Assembly: GCA_018373675.1 (NCBI GenBank)
Contig: JAHAGQ010000003.1
Coordinates: 62,001 to 126,000, forward strand
DNA from: Collinsella sp.
GTDB taxonomy: Bacteria; Actinomycetota; Coriobacteriia; Coriobacteriales; Coriobacteriaceae
Length of the DNA stretch: 64,000 nt
Reading direction: 5' to 3'
Positions 1 to 8,595 of this stretch are shown here, in pieces. Below the pieces are notes generated by a model. The model saw only the letters and a list, made by a program, of their open reading frames with translations, made no database searches and was not told the DNA's origin. The position numbers and the translations under genes are program-made. Positions within the stretch are counted from its first letter, which is position 1. The number at the start of each line of letters is the position of its first letter.

Positions 1-562
1 CACCGGTCAGCACCACCTCGGGCACGCCGGCCTCCTGGGCCTCGCGAACTTGCTCGAGCACGGACTCGACGGGCACGGAGCGCTCGGGGCCGCGCGCCTT
101 CCACACAATGCAATAGGTGCAGCGATGGTTGCAGCCATCCTGAATCTTCACGCCCAGGCGAGAGCGACCGAGCGCATCGACCACCTCGCCATCGCTGCAG
201 GCGGGAACGCTATCGGACTCAACACCCAGCACCTCGCAAACACGTTCGGCGACATCTATCTTGGACGGCTCGGCAATCACGCGATCCGAAAGCTCCGACA
301 GCTCCTCGGGATGCAAATTGACCACGCATCCGGTCACGACCACATAGGGCTCGTTTGGATGGGCCAGCGCATGACGGACGGCCTTACGGGTCTTAGCCTC
401 GGCCTCGCCCGTAACGGCACAAGTGTTAATGACGATCAGATCGGCATCCTGGGGCTCCACAATAGCAAAGCCCAAGCGCATAAGATCGGCAGTGATACGG
501 TCAGACTCAACCCGGTTGACACGGCAGCCGAGGTTGACGACGGAAATATGGGGTGCGAGCAC
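1..562 (-). CDS. mtaB: MtaB-like tRNA methylthiotransferase (3' end beyond window)
   Basis: This is the N-terminal 187 residues of a radical-SAM methylthiotransferase; the C-terminal part lies outside the window. The UPF0004 domain shows its three cluster cysteines (Cys13 in NLGCRVN, Cys48 in NTCAVTG, Cys79 in VTGCV). The radical SAM motif C144-NHR-C148-TY-C151 follows. The NLGCRVN signature and overall style fit MtaB, which converts t6A37 to ms2t6A37 in tRNA; MiaB or RimO are less likely. The GTG start at 562 has an AAGGAG site 5 bp upstream that overlaps the dnaJ stop, so it is probably co-translated with dnaJ. Confidence 0.85.
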   Translation of the reverse strand, partial: MLAPHISVVNLGCRVNRVESDRITADLMRLGFAIVEPQDADLIVINTCAVTGEAEAKTRKAVRHALAHPNEPYVVVTGCVVNLHPEELSELSDRVIAEPSKIDVAERVCEVLGVESDSVPACSDGEVVDALGRSRLGVKIQDGCNHRCTYCIVWKARGPERSVPVESVLEQVREAQEAGVPEVVLTG

Positions 563-571
563 GCGGGCTCC

Positions 572-1720
572 TTAATCGAGGATATCGTCGAGGGCACTCT
601 TGATACGGTCGGTCACCGACTTCTTACCAGAAGCGACGTCATCGCCCATCTCATCGGCAAAAGCACGAAGCAGCTCGCGCTGCTTATTGGAAAGATTGGT
701 GGGAACGACCACGCGCAGTTGCACGATCAGGCGGCCACGCGAACCGCCACCGCCAATGCGCGGCATGCCGTAATTATTGACGCTCACGGTGTCGCCGTAC
801 TGGGCGCCGGCGGGAACCGTCACCTTAACGACCTCGTCGGGCATAATGCCCTCGACCTCAATCTCGCAGCCGAGCGCAGCCTGCGCAATCGAGATATCGC
901 TCACCAGGTACAGGTCATCACCGTTGCGCTTAAAGCGCTCATGGTCGGCGACGCGCACGTTGACAATCAGGTCGCCCGAAGGCTCGCCGCGAAGACCGGC
1001 CTCGCCAAAGCCGCTCACACGAAGCTGGCGACCGGTCGAAACGCCGGCGGGAATATCGATGTCGATCTTTTCGTGCGAAGGCGTGCGGCCTTGACCGTCG
1101 CAGGTCTCGCAGGGATGATCGATAACCGTGCCCTCGCCATGGCAGTCGGGGCAAGGCGAGGAAGACTGAACCTGGCCCAAAAACGATCGCTGAACCGTCG
1201 TGACGTAGCCCGTACCGTGGCAGCGGCCGCACTGCTTTTCCTGTGCGCCCTCTGCCCTACCGGTGCCATTGCAGTCCTCGCAAGGAGCAAGGCGGTCATA
1301 GCTGATTGTCTTTTTGCAGCCGAGCGCCGCCTCCTCGAGCGTCACCGAAAGCGAGATGGCCATATCACGTCCGCGACGACGCTCACGACGGCTGCGGGCG
1401 CCACCGCCGGCACCGCCGCCAAAGAACGACGAGAACAAGTCGTCCATGCCCATGCCACCAAAGATATCGTTGATATCGACGTAGCCGGAGCCACCGGGGC
1501 CGTCGGCAGTGCCGTAACGGTCGTAGTTAGCACGCTTCTGCTCATCGGAAAGAACGGAATATGCCTCGTTGAGCTCTTTGAACTTAGCCTCGGCCTCGGG
1601 GTCGTCCGAAACGTCCGGGTGTACGGTACGGGCCTTCTTTAGAAACGCGCGCTTAATCGTCCGCGCGTCGGCATCCTTGTCGACGCCAAGCACCTCGTAG
1701 TAATCCCTATTTTCCGACAC
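572..1720 (-). CDS. dnaJ: Chaperone DnaJ (canonical type I)
   Basis: Co-chaperone that stimulates DnaK ATPase and delivers unfolded clients. The 382-residue protein has a J domain with HPD at residues 34-36, a Gly/Phe-rich linker, four CxxCxGxG zinc-binding repeats in the middle and the two C-terminal substrate-binding beta domains. The start is GTG at 1720, preceded by GGAAGGA, and gives the expected N-terminus SENRDYYEVLGV. It lies 81 bp downstream of a second DnaJ-like gene and overlaps the ribosome-binding site of mtaB. No CIRCE-type inverted repeat is visible upstream. Confidence 0.96.
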   Translation of the reverse strand: MSENRDYYEVLGVDKDADARTIKRAFLKKARTVHPDVSDDPEAEAKFKELNEAYSVLSDEQKRANYDRYGTADGPGGSGYVDINDIFGGMGMDDLFSSFFGGGAGGGARSRRERRRGRDMAISLSVTLEEAALGCKKTISYDRLAPCEDCNGTGRAEGAQEKQCGRCHGTGYVTTVQRSFLGQVQSSSPCPDCHGEGTVIDHPCETCDGQGRTPSHEKIDIDIPAGVSTGRQLRVSGFGEAGLRGEPSGDLIVNVRVADHERFKRNGDDLYLVSDISIAQAALGCEIEVEGIMPDEVVKVTVPAGAQYGDTVSVNNYGMPRIGGGGSRGRLIVQLRVVVPTNLSNKQRELLRAFADEMGDDVASGKKSVTDRIKSALDDILD

Positions 1721-1801
1721 GACCGAATCCTTCCGACTTTCATTATTGTCACAGTGCGTCCTATACCCAAGCTGGGCCGGCCGCAAACAGAGGGTTTGAT
1801 G

Positions 1802-2905
1802 TTATTGCATTGCGTAGGGCGAAAGCATGGCACGTTGCGAGCAGCTCGCAAACCAAACCGACACGAGCGCAAACATAAATCCGTTGGCAAAACCGTTGGC
1901 AAACTGCATCGCGCCGCGCTTCCACCACAGCAGGCTGCGGTGCAGCACGCCGTCCGAGAGCACCATGAACAGGCCCATGGCAAACGGAATAAAGCACATC
2001 ACGGCAAAGGCCGAGAACACGCCCGAGATGGCCGATAGCACCAAAAACGGCGCCACGATGCCCATCAGGTAAAAACCGGTACGGGCCTTGCCTTCCAGGC
2101 GCTCGGCCTCAACATGGGCCCGACCGACCAGATCACCGCCAGAGGCGCCGTTGGTGCCGGCGTGACCCATGCCGCCAATACGGACCTCGTCGCCATCGTG
2201 CGTGCCGGCGGGAAACTCAATCGTCTGCTCGGAGGTCACACGGGTTCGCCCGCTGCCGCCGCAATCGGGACAGGGGTCGGCGACGACCTTACCGGAGCCA
2301 CCGCACTCAGGGCAGACAGACTGGAACGTGCCGGCACCAAACAGAAAGGACAGGTCGACATCGATGTGGCCGCGACCGCCGCAGCTCGGACAGGTATGTG
2401 CATGCTCGGACGAAACAGAGCCCGAACCGCCGCAGTGACCACAGGTATCGAAGCGCGTATAGCGGACGGTCTTGCGGGCACCGCCCTTGGCCTCCTTGGC
2501 GTCGAGCTTAATATCGACGACCACGTTGGCGCCGTTCTCGGGATTATAGGCAGCCTGCCCGCGACGCGGCTGACCCCAGGCGCCACCAAAGGGAAAGCCG
2601 CCCTCAAAGGGATTGCCGTAGCCCGCGCTGCCGGCGTAACCGCCGCCATAGGGCGAAGCCGTGGGAGCGCCGGCAAAGGGATTGCCCGAGCGCATGGCGT
2701 CGTAGCGCGCACGCTTCTGCTCGTCCGAAAGCACAGCATAGGCCTCGGAAACCTCTTTGAACTTTTCCTCGGCATCCGGTTCTTTGTTGACGTCCGGATG
2801 GAGCTTGCGGGCCTTTTGCTGGAAGGCTTTCTGTATATCACGCGAGGTGGCGTCCTTGGAGACACCCAAAATCTCGTAGTAATCTTTTTCGTTCATCGTC
2901 GCCAT
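1802..2905 (-). CDS. DnaJ-like protein with C-terminal membrane helices
   Basis: A 367-residue J-domain protein. The J domain (NEKDYYEILGV, HPD near residue 40) and a Gly/Phe-rich linker are followed by a complete set of four CxxCxGxG zinc motifs. Only the start of a substrate-binding domain follows (IEFPAGTHDGDEVRIGGMGHAG). The rest is replaced by about 100 residues with two or three hydrophobic segments (around GFYLMGIVAPFLVL, FAVMCFIPFAMGLFMVL and FMFALVSVWFA). It is therefore probably a membrane-tethered Hsp40. The start is ATG 2905, with AGGAGG 9 bp upstream. It lies between hemW and dnaJ. Client and function are unknown. Confidence 0.88.
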   Translation of the reverse strand: MATMNEKDYYEILGVSKDATSRDIQKAFQQKARKLHPDVNKEPDAEEKFKEVSEAYAVLSDEQKRARYDAMRSGNPFAGAPTASPYGGGYAGSAGYGNPFEGGFPFGGAWGQPRRGQAAYNPENGANVVVDIKLDAKEAKGGARKTVRYTRFDTCGHCGGSGSVSSEHAHTCPSCGGRGHIDVDLSFLFGAGTFQSVCPECGGSGKVVADPCPDCGGSGRTRVTSEQTIEFPAGTHDGDEVRIGGMGHAGTNGASGGDLVGRAHVEAERLEGKARTGFYLMGIVAPFLVLSAISGVFSAFAVMCFIPFAMGLFMVLSDGVLHRSLLWWKRGAMQFANGFANGFMFALVSVWFASCSQRAMLSPYAMQ

Positions 2906-2963
2906 GCGCGGCAACCTCCTGCTCACAGCAGCGTATATATTGCGGTAATTCTACCCGAGCGGC

Positions 2964-4196
2964 CTAGGCTAGACCCCAAAACAGCTCGAACAGCACATTT
3001 CCATCGAGCCAGCCCAAGTGAGTGGGCGCTAAACGAGCACGGACGCGACCTGCGATAACATCTTTCGAGGTGACGCGCCCCGCATGTCCTTCAATATGAT
3101 CGGGCACCCAGGTGGCAAGGCCCAACTCGACCGCACGGTCGCAGGCCGCCGCCAACTCATCTGCAGCGATCACGCTTGCCGAGCGAACCAACAGATCGGG
3201 CCCAATGCCACGCGTCATGCGACAGGCAAGCATCAAATCCTCGGCCGCCGCCTCGCGCTGCGACAGATACTCGGCATCAAACGTCGTCGCGGCATCGTCG
3301 CGTTGCACCAAGCGCACGCGATACGCATCGCCGCGAGCAAGCACGTCGGGAAACAGCCCGGCCAAGCGATCGAAATCCTCGGCGTCGAGCATACCGGCGG
3401 CAGAGCGGCCCAAACCCAGATAGCCCTGTCCGGTCCAATAGGCAATGTTGTGGGCGCACTCATGGCCGTCGAGCGCGTAGCTTGCCACCTCATACGGGTG
3501 ATAGCCGGCCGCACTCAGGCGCTCACGCGCCGCATCCATGCATGCAGCCTGAAAATCCTCGTCGGGCTCGAGCGACTCGTCGCGACACGCCATGCGATAG
3601 AGCGGCGTGCCCTCCTCGAGCGTGAGCGGGTACACCGACACATGATGCGGCGCCGCCGCCAACACGCCATCGAGTGTGCGCTGCCAGCTTAGGTCGGTCT
3701 GCCCGGGAAGGCCGCACATCAGGTCGCACGACACGACAAGCCCAGCGTCCTTGACCGTCGTGATGGCAGCGAGCGCCCGATCGGCATCGTGAATGCGGCC
3801 GATGGCGGTAAGTTCGGCGTTATCGAGCGTTTGCACGCCCAGAGAGACGCGCGTGACACCCACCCCGGCAAGCGCAGTGGCAAGCTCTGCGGTCAGCGAT
3901 TCGGGATTGGCCTCGCAGGTAAACTCAACAGGCTTGCACCACGCAGAGATACGCCGGGCAAATTCTACCAAACGCTCCCCCGCCAGCGACGGCGTGCCGC
4001 CGCCAACATAGACGGTGCGGATCTGTGCAAGCGCGCCTGCGTCGCCAAAAGCATCGAGGCGCGCATACAACTGCTCAAAATAGGTATCGAGCGCAACGCT
4101 CATGTTGCACGGAGCAAAACTGCGTGAGTCAAAGTCACAGTACCGGCATTTTTGGGCGCAAAACGGCACATGCACGTACAGCGCGGTAACGGCCAC
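2964..4196 (-). CDS. hemW: Radical SAM heme chaperone HemW-like protein
   Basis: A 410-residue protein of the HemW family, related to coproporphyrinogen III oxidase but acting as a heme chaperone. The N-terminus carries C13-AQK-C17-RY-C20 followed by DFDS, the 4Fe-4S/SAM motif with HemW-type context. A GGGTPS motif and the EANPESLT segment typical of the radical SAM core follow. A C-terminal HemW domain is present (DLMLACRMTRGI). It starts 2 bp after dus and belongs to the lepA-dus-hemW run. The precise function is assigned by family only. Confidence 0.92.
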   Translation of the reverse strand: MAVTALYVHVPFCAQKCRYCDFDSRSFAPCNMSVALDTYFEQLYARLDAFGDAGALAQIRTVYVGGGTPSLAGERLVEFARRISAWCKPVEFTCEANPESLTAELATALAGVGVTRVSLGVQTLDNAELTAIGRIHDADRALAAITTVKDAGLVVSCDLMCGLPGQTDLSWQRTLDGVLAAAPHHVSVYPLTLEEGTPLYRMACRDESLEPDEDFQAACMDAARERLSAAGYHPYEVASYALDGHECAHNIAYWTGQGYLGLGRSAAGMLDAEDFDRLAGLFPDVLARGDAYRVRLVQRDDAATTFDAEYLSQREAAAEDLMLACRMTRGIGPDLLVRSASVIAADELAAACDRAVELGLATWVPDHIEGHAGRVTSKDVIAGRVRARLAPTHLGWLDGNVLFELFWGLA

Positions 4197-4198
4197 CG

Positions 4199-5242
4199 TT
4201 AGGCCTCCAACGGATGAGCGGGCACCGACTCGCCGGCGGCAAGTGCGGCCTCACAGGCCACCACATCGTGCTCGATATCATCGACCAGTGCCATGAACTC
4301 CTCGTATGTGGAGCAACGCACCACCTGAGCGCGCCAGGCGGCAGCATGGGGCATGCCCTTTAGATACCAGCTTGCGTACGTGCGGGCACGCGACATGAGC
4401 GGCAACAGCTCGTGCGTGAGCGTCAGGTGCTCGCGCAGGGCATCCAGGCGCTCAACCGAGGAGCGAGAAGGAACCGGCGTGCCATCGAGTGCAAGGGCTC
4501 GGGCATCGCCGAACACCCATGGATTGCCGTAGATGCCGCGCGCGATAAACACCGCGCTGGCACCCGAGCTTTGCAGATGCTCAGCAGCGTCCTCTGCCGA
4601 GAACACATCGCCCGAACCGATAACGGGAATCTCGACGGCGTCGGCCACCTCATCGACGACCGACCAATCGGCCTGGCCCGTATAGAGCTGCGTGGCGCAG
4701 CGACCATGTACCGCCACCGCGGCGGCCCCTGCTCCCTCAAGCATCTGGGCAAACGTCGCGGCGTTGCGGTCTTCGGCGTAAAAGCCCTTACGGATTTTTA
4801 CGGTCACGGGCACATGCGCCGCGCCCACCGCCGCCTCGACGATCTGCTCGGCCAGATCGGGAGTGCGCATAAGCGCCGAGCCCTCGCCCTTGGTGACGAC
4901 CTTGCGAGCCGGGCAGGCCATGTTGATATCGATCAGCGACAGGCGATCGCCCACACGCTCCTCGACGGCAGCAACAGCGCTCGCAAACTGATCGGGCTTG
5001 GAGCCAAAGAGCTGCACGCAGATCTGCTGCTCCTCATCGGCCGGCAGTACCAGGCGCCACGTCTTATTGCTGGCATAGGCAAGGCCCGCCACGCTCACCA
5101 TCTCGCTATAGGCAAGATGGGCACCGCGACGGCGGCACATGATGCGATAGGCGGGATCGGTCACGCCCGCCATGGGAGCCATAAGGAACGGCTGCTCGGC
5201 ATAGGCGCCAAGCAACCGCTTGCTGTATTCAGAAAGTGCCAT
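4199..5242 (-). CDS. dus: tRNA-dihydrouridine synthase
   Basis: FMN-dependent reductase that makes dihydrouridine in tRNA. It has 347 residues, normal for the family. Visible motifs are MAPMAGVTD at the N-terminus, the catalytic-cysteine segment MACPARKVVTKGEGSALM, the KIRKGF motif, VHGR and IPVIGSGDVFS. It is in the DusB-like group as judged by these motifs, but the exact target uridine cannot be told from sequence. It lies 4 bp after lepA and 2 bp before hemW, so these are very probably one transcription unit. Confidence 0.94.
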   Translation of the reverse strand: MALSEYSKRLLGAYAEQPFLMAPMAGVTDPAYRIMCRRRGAHLAYSEMVSVAGLAYASNKTWRLVLPADEEQQICVQLFGSKPDQFASAVAAVEERVGDRLSLIDINMACPARKVVTKGEGSALMRTPDLAEQIVEAAVGAAHVPVTVKIRKGFYAEDRNAATFAQMLEGAGAAAVAVHGRCATQLYTGQADWSVVDEVADAVEIPVIGSGDVFSAEDAAEHLQSSGASAVFIARGIYGNPWVFGDARALALDGTPVPSRSSVERLDALREHLTLTHELLPLMSRARTYASWYLKGMPHAAAWRAQVVRCSTYEEFMALVDDIEHDVVACEAALAAGESVPAHPLEA

Positions 5243-5246
5243 GGAC

Positions 5247-7058
5247 CTACTCGTCCACCTTGAGAATCGCCATAAAGGCCTCCTGCGGAACCTCGACCGA
5301 GCCGATGGCCTTCATGCGCTTTTTGCCCTCTTTCTGCTTCTCGAGCAGCTTGCGCTTTCGCGAGATATCGCCGCCATAACACTTGGCCAGCACGTCCTTG
5401 CGGCGCGCTTTGACGGTAGAGCGGGCAATGATCTTGTTGCCGATGGCGCCCTGGATAGGCACCTCGAACAGCTGGCGCGGAATGATTTCCTTGAGCTTGT
5501 CGCACAGACCGCGGGCCAGGCCATAAGCCTTATCCTTGTGCACGATAAACGACAGCGCGTCCACCTCGTCGCCCGAAAGCAGGATGTCGAGCTTGACGAG
5601 CTCGGAGGGGCGATATTCGTTGAACTCGTAGTCGAGCGAGGCGTAACCCTTGGTGCGGCTCTTGAGCTGGTCAAAAAAGTCCAGAATGAGCTCGGCAAGC
5701 GGCATGTCGAAACGCATCTCGACCGATTTGCTCGTGAGATGGATCATGTCGGTTGTAATGCCGCGATGCTCGATAGCGAGCTGCATGACGGCACCCGTAT
5801 ACTCGGGCGGACAGATAATCTTGGCCTTGAGGTAGGGCTCCTCGATGCGCTCGATGCGCGTAGCCTCGGGCAGATCCTGCGGGCTGCGAACATCAATCAT
5901 CTCGCCATCGGTCTTGTAGACGTGATAGTCCACCGAAGGGCTCGTGGCAATCAGGTCCAGGTTGAACTCGCGCTCCAGGCGCTCCTTGACGACCTCCATA
6001 TGCAGCAGGCCCAAGAAGCCAACGCGGAAACCAAAGCCGAGCGCCACCGAAGTCTCGGGCTCCCACACCAACGACGGGTCGTTGACATGCAGCTTATCGA
6101 GCGCGTCACGCAGGTTCTCGTAGTCCTTGTTATCGATCGGGAACAGGCCCGTATAGACCATGGGCTTAGCCTCGCGGTAACCGGGAAGCGGCTCGGGGCA
6201 GGGGTTCGACGCCCAGGTAAGGGTGTCGCCCACGCGAACGGCCTCGGGGTCCTTCAGGCCCGTGACCACGTATCCGACCTCGCCGACCGTCAGCGCGTCG
6301 ACCGGCGTCTCGGCGGGACGCTTGACGCCCACGCCATCGACCAAAAAGTCGCCCTTTGCCTGCATCATGCGCAAGGTATCGCCCTTTTTGATGGAGCCGT
6401 CAAAGATGCGCACCGTGGCGACGACGCCACGATACTCGTCGAAGTATGAATCCAGAATGAGTGCCTTGAGCGGCGCATTCGCATCGCCCTTGGGCGGAGA
6501 GATCAGAAAGACAATGGACTCCAGCAGATCGTGGATGCCCTCGCCGGTCTTGCCCGAGACACACACGGCATCATCGGCAGGGATCGCCAGGTCATCCTCG
6601 ATCTCGGTCTTAACCTCGTCGGGATGAGCCGAGGGCAGGTCGATCTTGTTGATGGCCGGCACAATGTCCAGATTGGCGTTCATGGCAAGCGTCGCGTTGG
6701 AGACGGTCTGTGCCTCGACGCCCTGTGTGGCGTCGACAACGAGCACCGCGCCCTCACAGGCTGCCAGCGAGCGCGAGACCTCATAGGTAAAGTCCACGTG
6801 GCCCGGCGTATCGATCAGATTGAACTGATACGTCTCGCCATCGTCGGCGTCATAGGACACGCGAACGGCATTGGACTTGATCGTGATGCCGCGCTCGCGC
6901 TCGATATCCATGGTGTCGAGCAGCTGCGACTCCATGTCGCGCTCGTCGACGGTATGGGTGAGCTCGAGAATGCGGTCACTGATCGTGGACTTGCCATGGT
7001 CGATGTGCGCAACAATCGAGAAGTTGCGGATGTGGGAAATGTCAATTGAAGTATTCAT
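5247..7058 (-). CDS. lepA: Elongation factor 4 (LepA)
   Basis: Ribosome-associated translational GTPase of 603 residues, normal length. The G1 motif AHIDHGKST is at residues 17-25, DTPGH gives G3 and NKID gives G4. The LepA-specific C-terminal domain near the end contains KAYGLARGLCDKLKEIIPRQLFEVPIQ and the basic segment ARRKDVLAKCYGGD. ATG 7058 (MNTSIDISHIRN) was chosen over an upstream in-frame start because it fits the family N-terminus. Transcription runs from here into dus and hemW. Confidence 0.97.
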   Translation of the reverse strand: MNTSIDISHIRNFSIVAHIDHGKSTISDRILELTHTVDERDMESQLLDTMDIERERGITIKSNAVRVSYDADDGETYQFNLIDTPGHVDFTYEVSRSLAACEGAVLVVDATQGVEAQTVSNATLAMNANLDIVPAINKIDLPSAHPDEVKTEIEDDLAIPADDAVCVSGKTGEGIHDLLESIVFLISPPKGDANAPLKALILDSYFDEYRGVVATVRIFDGSIKKGDTLRMMQAKGDFLVDGVGVKRPAETPVDALTVGEVGYVVTGLKDPEAVRVGDTLTWASNPCPEPLPGYREAKPMVYTGLFPIDNKDYENLRDALDKLHVNDPSLVWEPETSVALGFGFRVGFLGLLHMEVVKERLEREFNLDLIATSPSVDYHVYKTDGEMIDVRSPQDLPEATRIERIEEPYLKAKIICPPEYTGAVMQLAIEHRGITTDMIHLTSKSVEMRFDMPLAELILDFFDQLKSRTKGYASLDYEFNEYRPSELVKLDILLSGDEVDALSFIVHKDKAYGLARGLCDKLKEIIPRQLFEVPIQGAIGNKIIARSTVKARRKDVLAKCYGGDISRKRKLLEKQKEGKKRMKAIGSVEVPQEAFMAILKVDE

Positions 7059-7084
7059 GCGGACTATCTTACCCGAGCGGTACA

Positions 7085-7120
7085 AAAAATGGAGCCTGTT
7101 CCATAAAACAGGCTCCATTT
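7085..7120 (-). terminator. Intrinsic terminator after rpsT
   Basis: A perfect 14-bp stem (7087-7100 with 7107-7120) has a 6-nt loop. On the minus strand it is followed at once by a run of six T. It lies 34 bp beyond the rpsT stop and just upstream of lepA, so it should separate rpsT from the lepA operon. Confidence 0.88.
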
Positions 7121-7154
7121 ATGCGCGTAATCTGTGTGGTGTGAAATTTACAAC

Positions 7155-7421
7155 TTAAGCGTTGATGCTGTTCACGAGCTTGGCAAGACCGGACTTGCGG
7201 TTGGAAGCCTGGTTCTTGTGGATAACATGCTTGGCGGCAGCCATGTCGAGACGCTTGGTGACGGTCTTGAGGGCAGCCTGGGCCTTCTCGGCGTCGCCCT
7301 CGGCGACGGCGGACTGGACGTGCTTGGTCAGCGTCTTGAGCTCGGACTTGACAGCCTTGTTACGCATGCGAGCTGCCTCATTGGTGCGGATACGCTTCTT
7401 CTGAGACTTGATGTTTGCCAC
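7155..7421 (-). CDS. rpsT: 30S ribosomal protein S20
   Basis: Small basic 16S-rRNA-binding protein of 88 residues (usual about 87). The N-terminus VANIKSQKKRIRTNEAAR and the C-terminal HKNQASNRKSGLAKLVNSI block are typical of bS20. GTG 7421 was chosen because it gives the family N-terminus and sits downstream of AAAGGA. It is a monocistronic unit with its own extended -10 promoter and a strong terminator. Confidence 0.97.
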   Translation of the reverse strand: MANIKSQKKRIRTNEAARMRNKAVKSELKTLTKHVQSAVAEGDAEKAQAALKTVTKRLDMAAAKHVIHKNQASNRKSGLAKLVNSINA

Positions 7422-7496
7422 TTCTGGAGTTCCTTTCGAGTTCCTTGCAAAAAATGTATGACACCTCTGAGACACGGTGAGGTCATGCAAGCGCCT

Positions 7497-7505
7497 ACTA
7501 TAGCA
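7497..7505 (-). promoter_or_regulatory. Extended -10 promoter for rpsT
   Basis: On the minus strand TG-C-TATAGT forms an extended -10 element (TATAGT at 7497-7502, TG at 7504-7505) about 75 bp upstream of the rpsT start. No good -35 lies at the usual distance. Inferred from sequence only. Confidence 0.5.
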
Positions 7506-7554
7506 CGCTCCCCCTCAAAGGGATAGAACGAATTTGTCAAATAGGCAGGTATCA

Positions 7555-8517
7555 TCACGATTTTCTCAAGATGTTCGTAATCCAGAGCAAAAGCGCGGTC
7601 TCAGAATCGGCCGAACCCTTGAGCGCGAGCTCTACATCGACCGCCCCCTCGAGCGCCGCGACGAGCTCTGCCATCGAAAAGCGACGTGCCCAGGTCAAGT
7701 GATTCTTGACCTGCCAGGACTGGAGCTTGAGCGTTGCGGCCAGCTCACGACCCTGTCCGCGCGCATCGAGCGCCTTGGCGACGATAAGCTCGCGGATGCG
7801 GCCGCACAGCAACGTGTAAGTCCACACGTAGCTCTTGGCGGGCAATAGATTGAAAAGCTCGAGCGAGCGTCGCATGTCACGTGCCGAGACCGCATTGAGA
7901 AAGTCCCAGGGTTGAACCTCGGCCGTACGTACAATCCAGCGCTCAACGTCGGCAAGCTCAATCTGGGGCGCCTCGACCATCTGGGCAAGCTTAGCCAAGT
8001 CGTTATCGAGCATGCGAGTGTTCTCGCCCGAACGCGAGACGAGCTCCTCGGCGGCCGCCGTCGAGATCGACTTGCCGCGCTGCGTCGCCATCTGCTGCAC
8101 GCGACGCGGTAGCTCCCAGCGCTTGGTGCCGGAGCAATCGATCACGGCCTTCTTATCGATCTTGGCGATCGCCTTATACAGGCGTGTGTTCTTGGCAAGC
8201 GAGTCGGCAATGATGAGGCAGACCGTCGTGGGGCTGGGACTCGCCAGATAGTCGACAAGCGGCTCCGAGACCGCCTTAGCAAGCTTTGAGCAGCCATCAA
8301 GGATTACCAAGCGAAACTCGCTGCCCATCGGAAAGGTGTTAAGCGATCCGATAATGGACTCGATATCGGGGTCCTTGGTCATGTCGCGCTCGTCGAGGTT
8401 GAACTCGACCATTCCCGACTTTTCCAGACGCGCCTTCATACGCGAGACGGCGTGATCGCGCTTGACGCCGTCGGTACCGACGATCAGATATGCCGGCAGC
8501 AGACCGGTTTCGGACAT
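7555..8517 (-). CDS. holA: DNA polymerase III delta subunit
   Basis: Clamp-loader delta subunit of 320 residues that opens the beta sliding clamp. The N-terminal AAA+-like domain begins LLPAYLIVGTDGVKRDHAVSRM, and the family segments RLVILDGCSKL and LDNDLAKLAQMV are visible, with the helical collar domain at the C-terminus. The start is ATG 8517 behind GGAGGGGAG. It follows comEC by 78 bp, an association common in many bacteria, and may be read from the comEA-comEC transcript. Confidence 0.92.
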   Translation of the reverse strand: MSETGLLPAYLIVGTDGVKRDHAVSRMKARLEKSGMVEFNLDERDMTKDPDIESIIGSLNTFPMGSEFRLVILDGCSKLAKAVSEPLVDYLASPSPTTVCLIIADSLAKNTRLYKAIAKIDKKAVIDCSGTKRWELPRRVQQMATQRGKSISTAAAEELVSRSGENTRMLDNDLAKLAQMVEAPQIELADVERWIVRTAEVQPWDFLNAVSARDMRRSLELFNLLPAKSYVWTYTLLCGRIRELIVAKALDARGQGRELAATLKLQSWQVKNHLTWARRFSMAELVAALEGAVDVELALKGSADSETALLLWITNILRKS

Positions 8518-8595
8518 TACGCTCCCCTCCCGCAGGCCTTCGTATTCGTTCCGTGCCATTCTAGCCCAGGGGCCCACCACACGCCAACGACGTCG

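Noticed and set aside
1721..1801. Heat-shock operator (CIRCE or HAIR) before dnaJ
   Set aside because: Looked for TTAGCACTC/GAGTGCTAA and CTTGAGT-type dyads between the two dnaJ-like genes and before 2905; none present.
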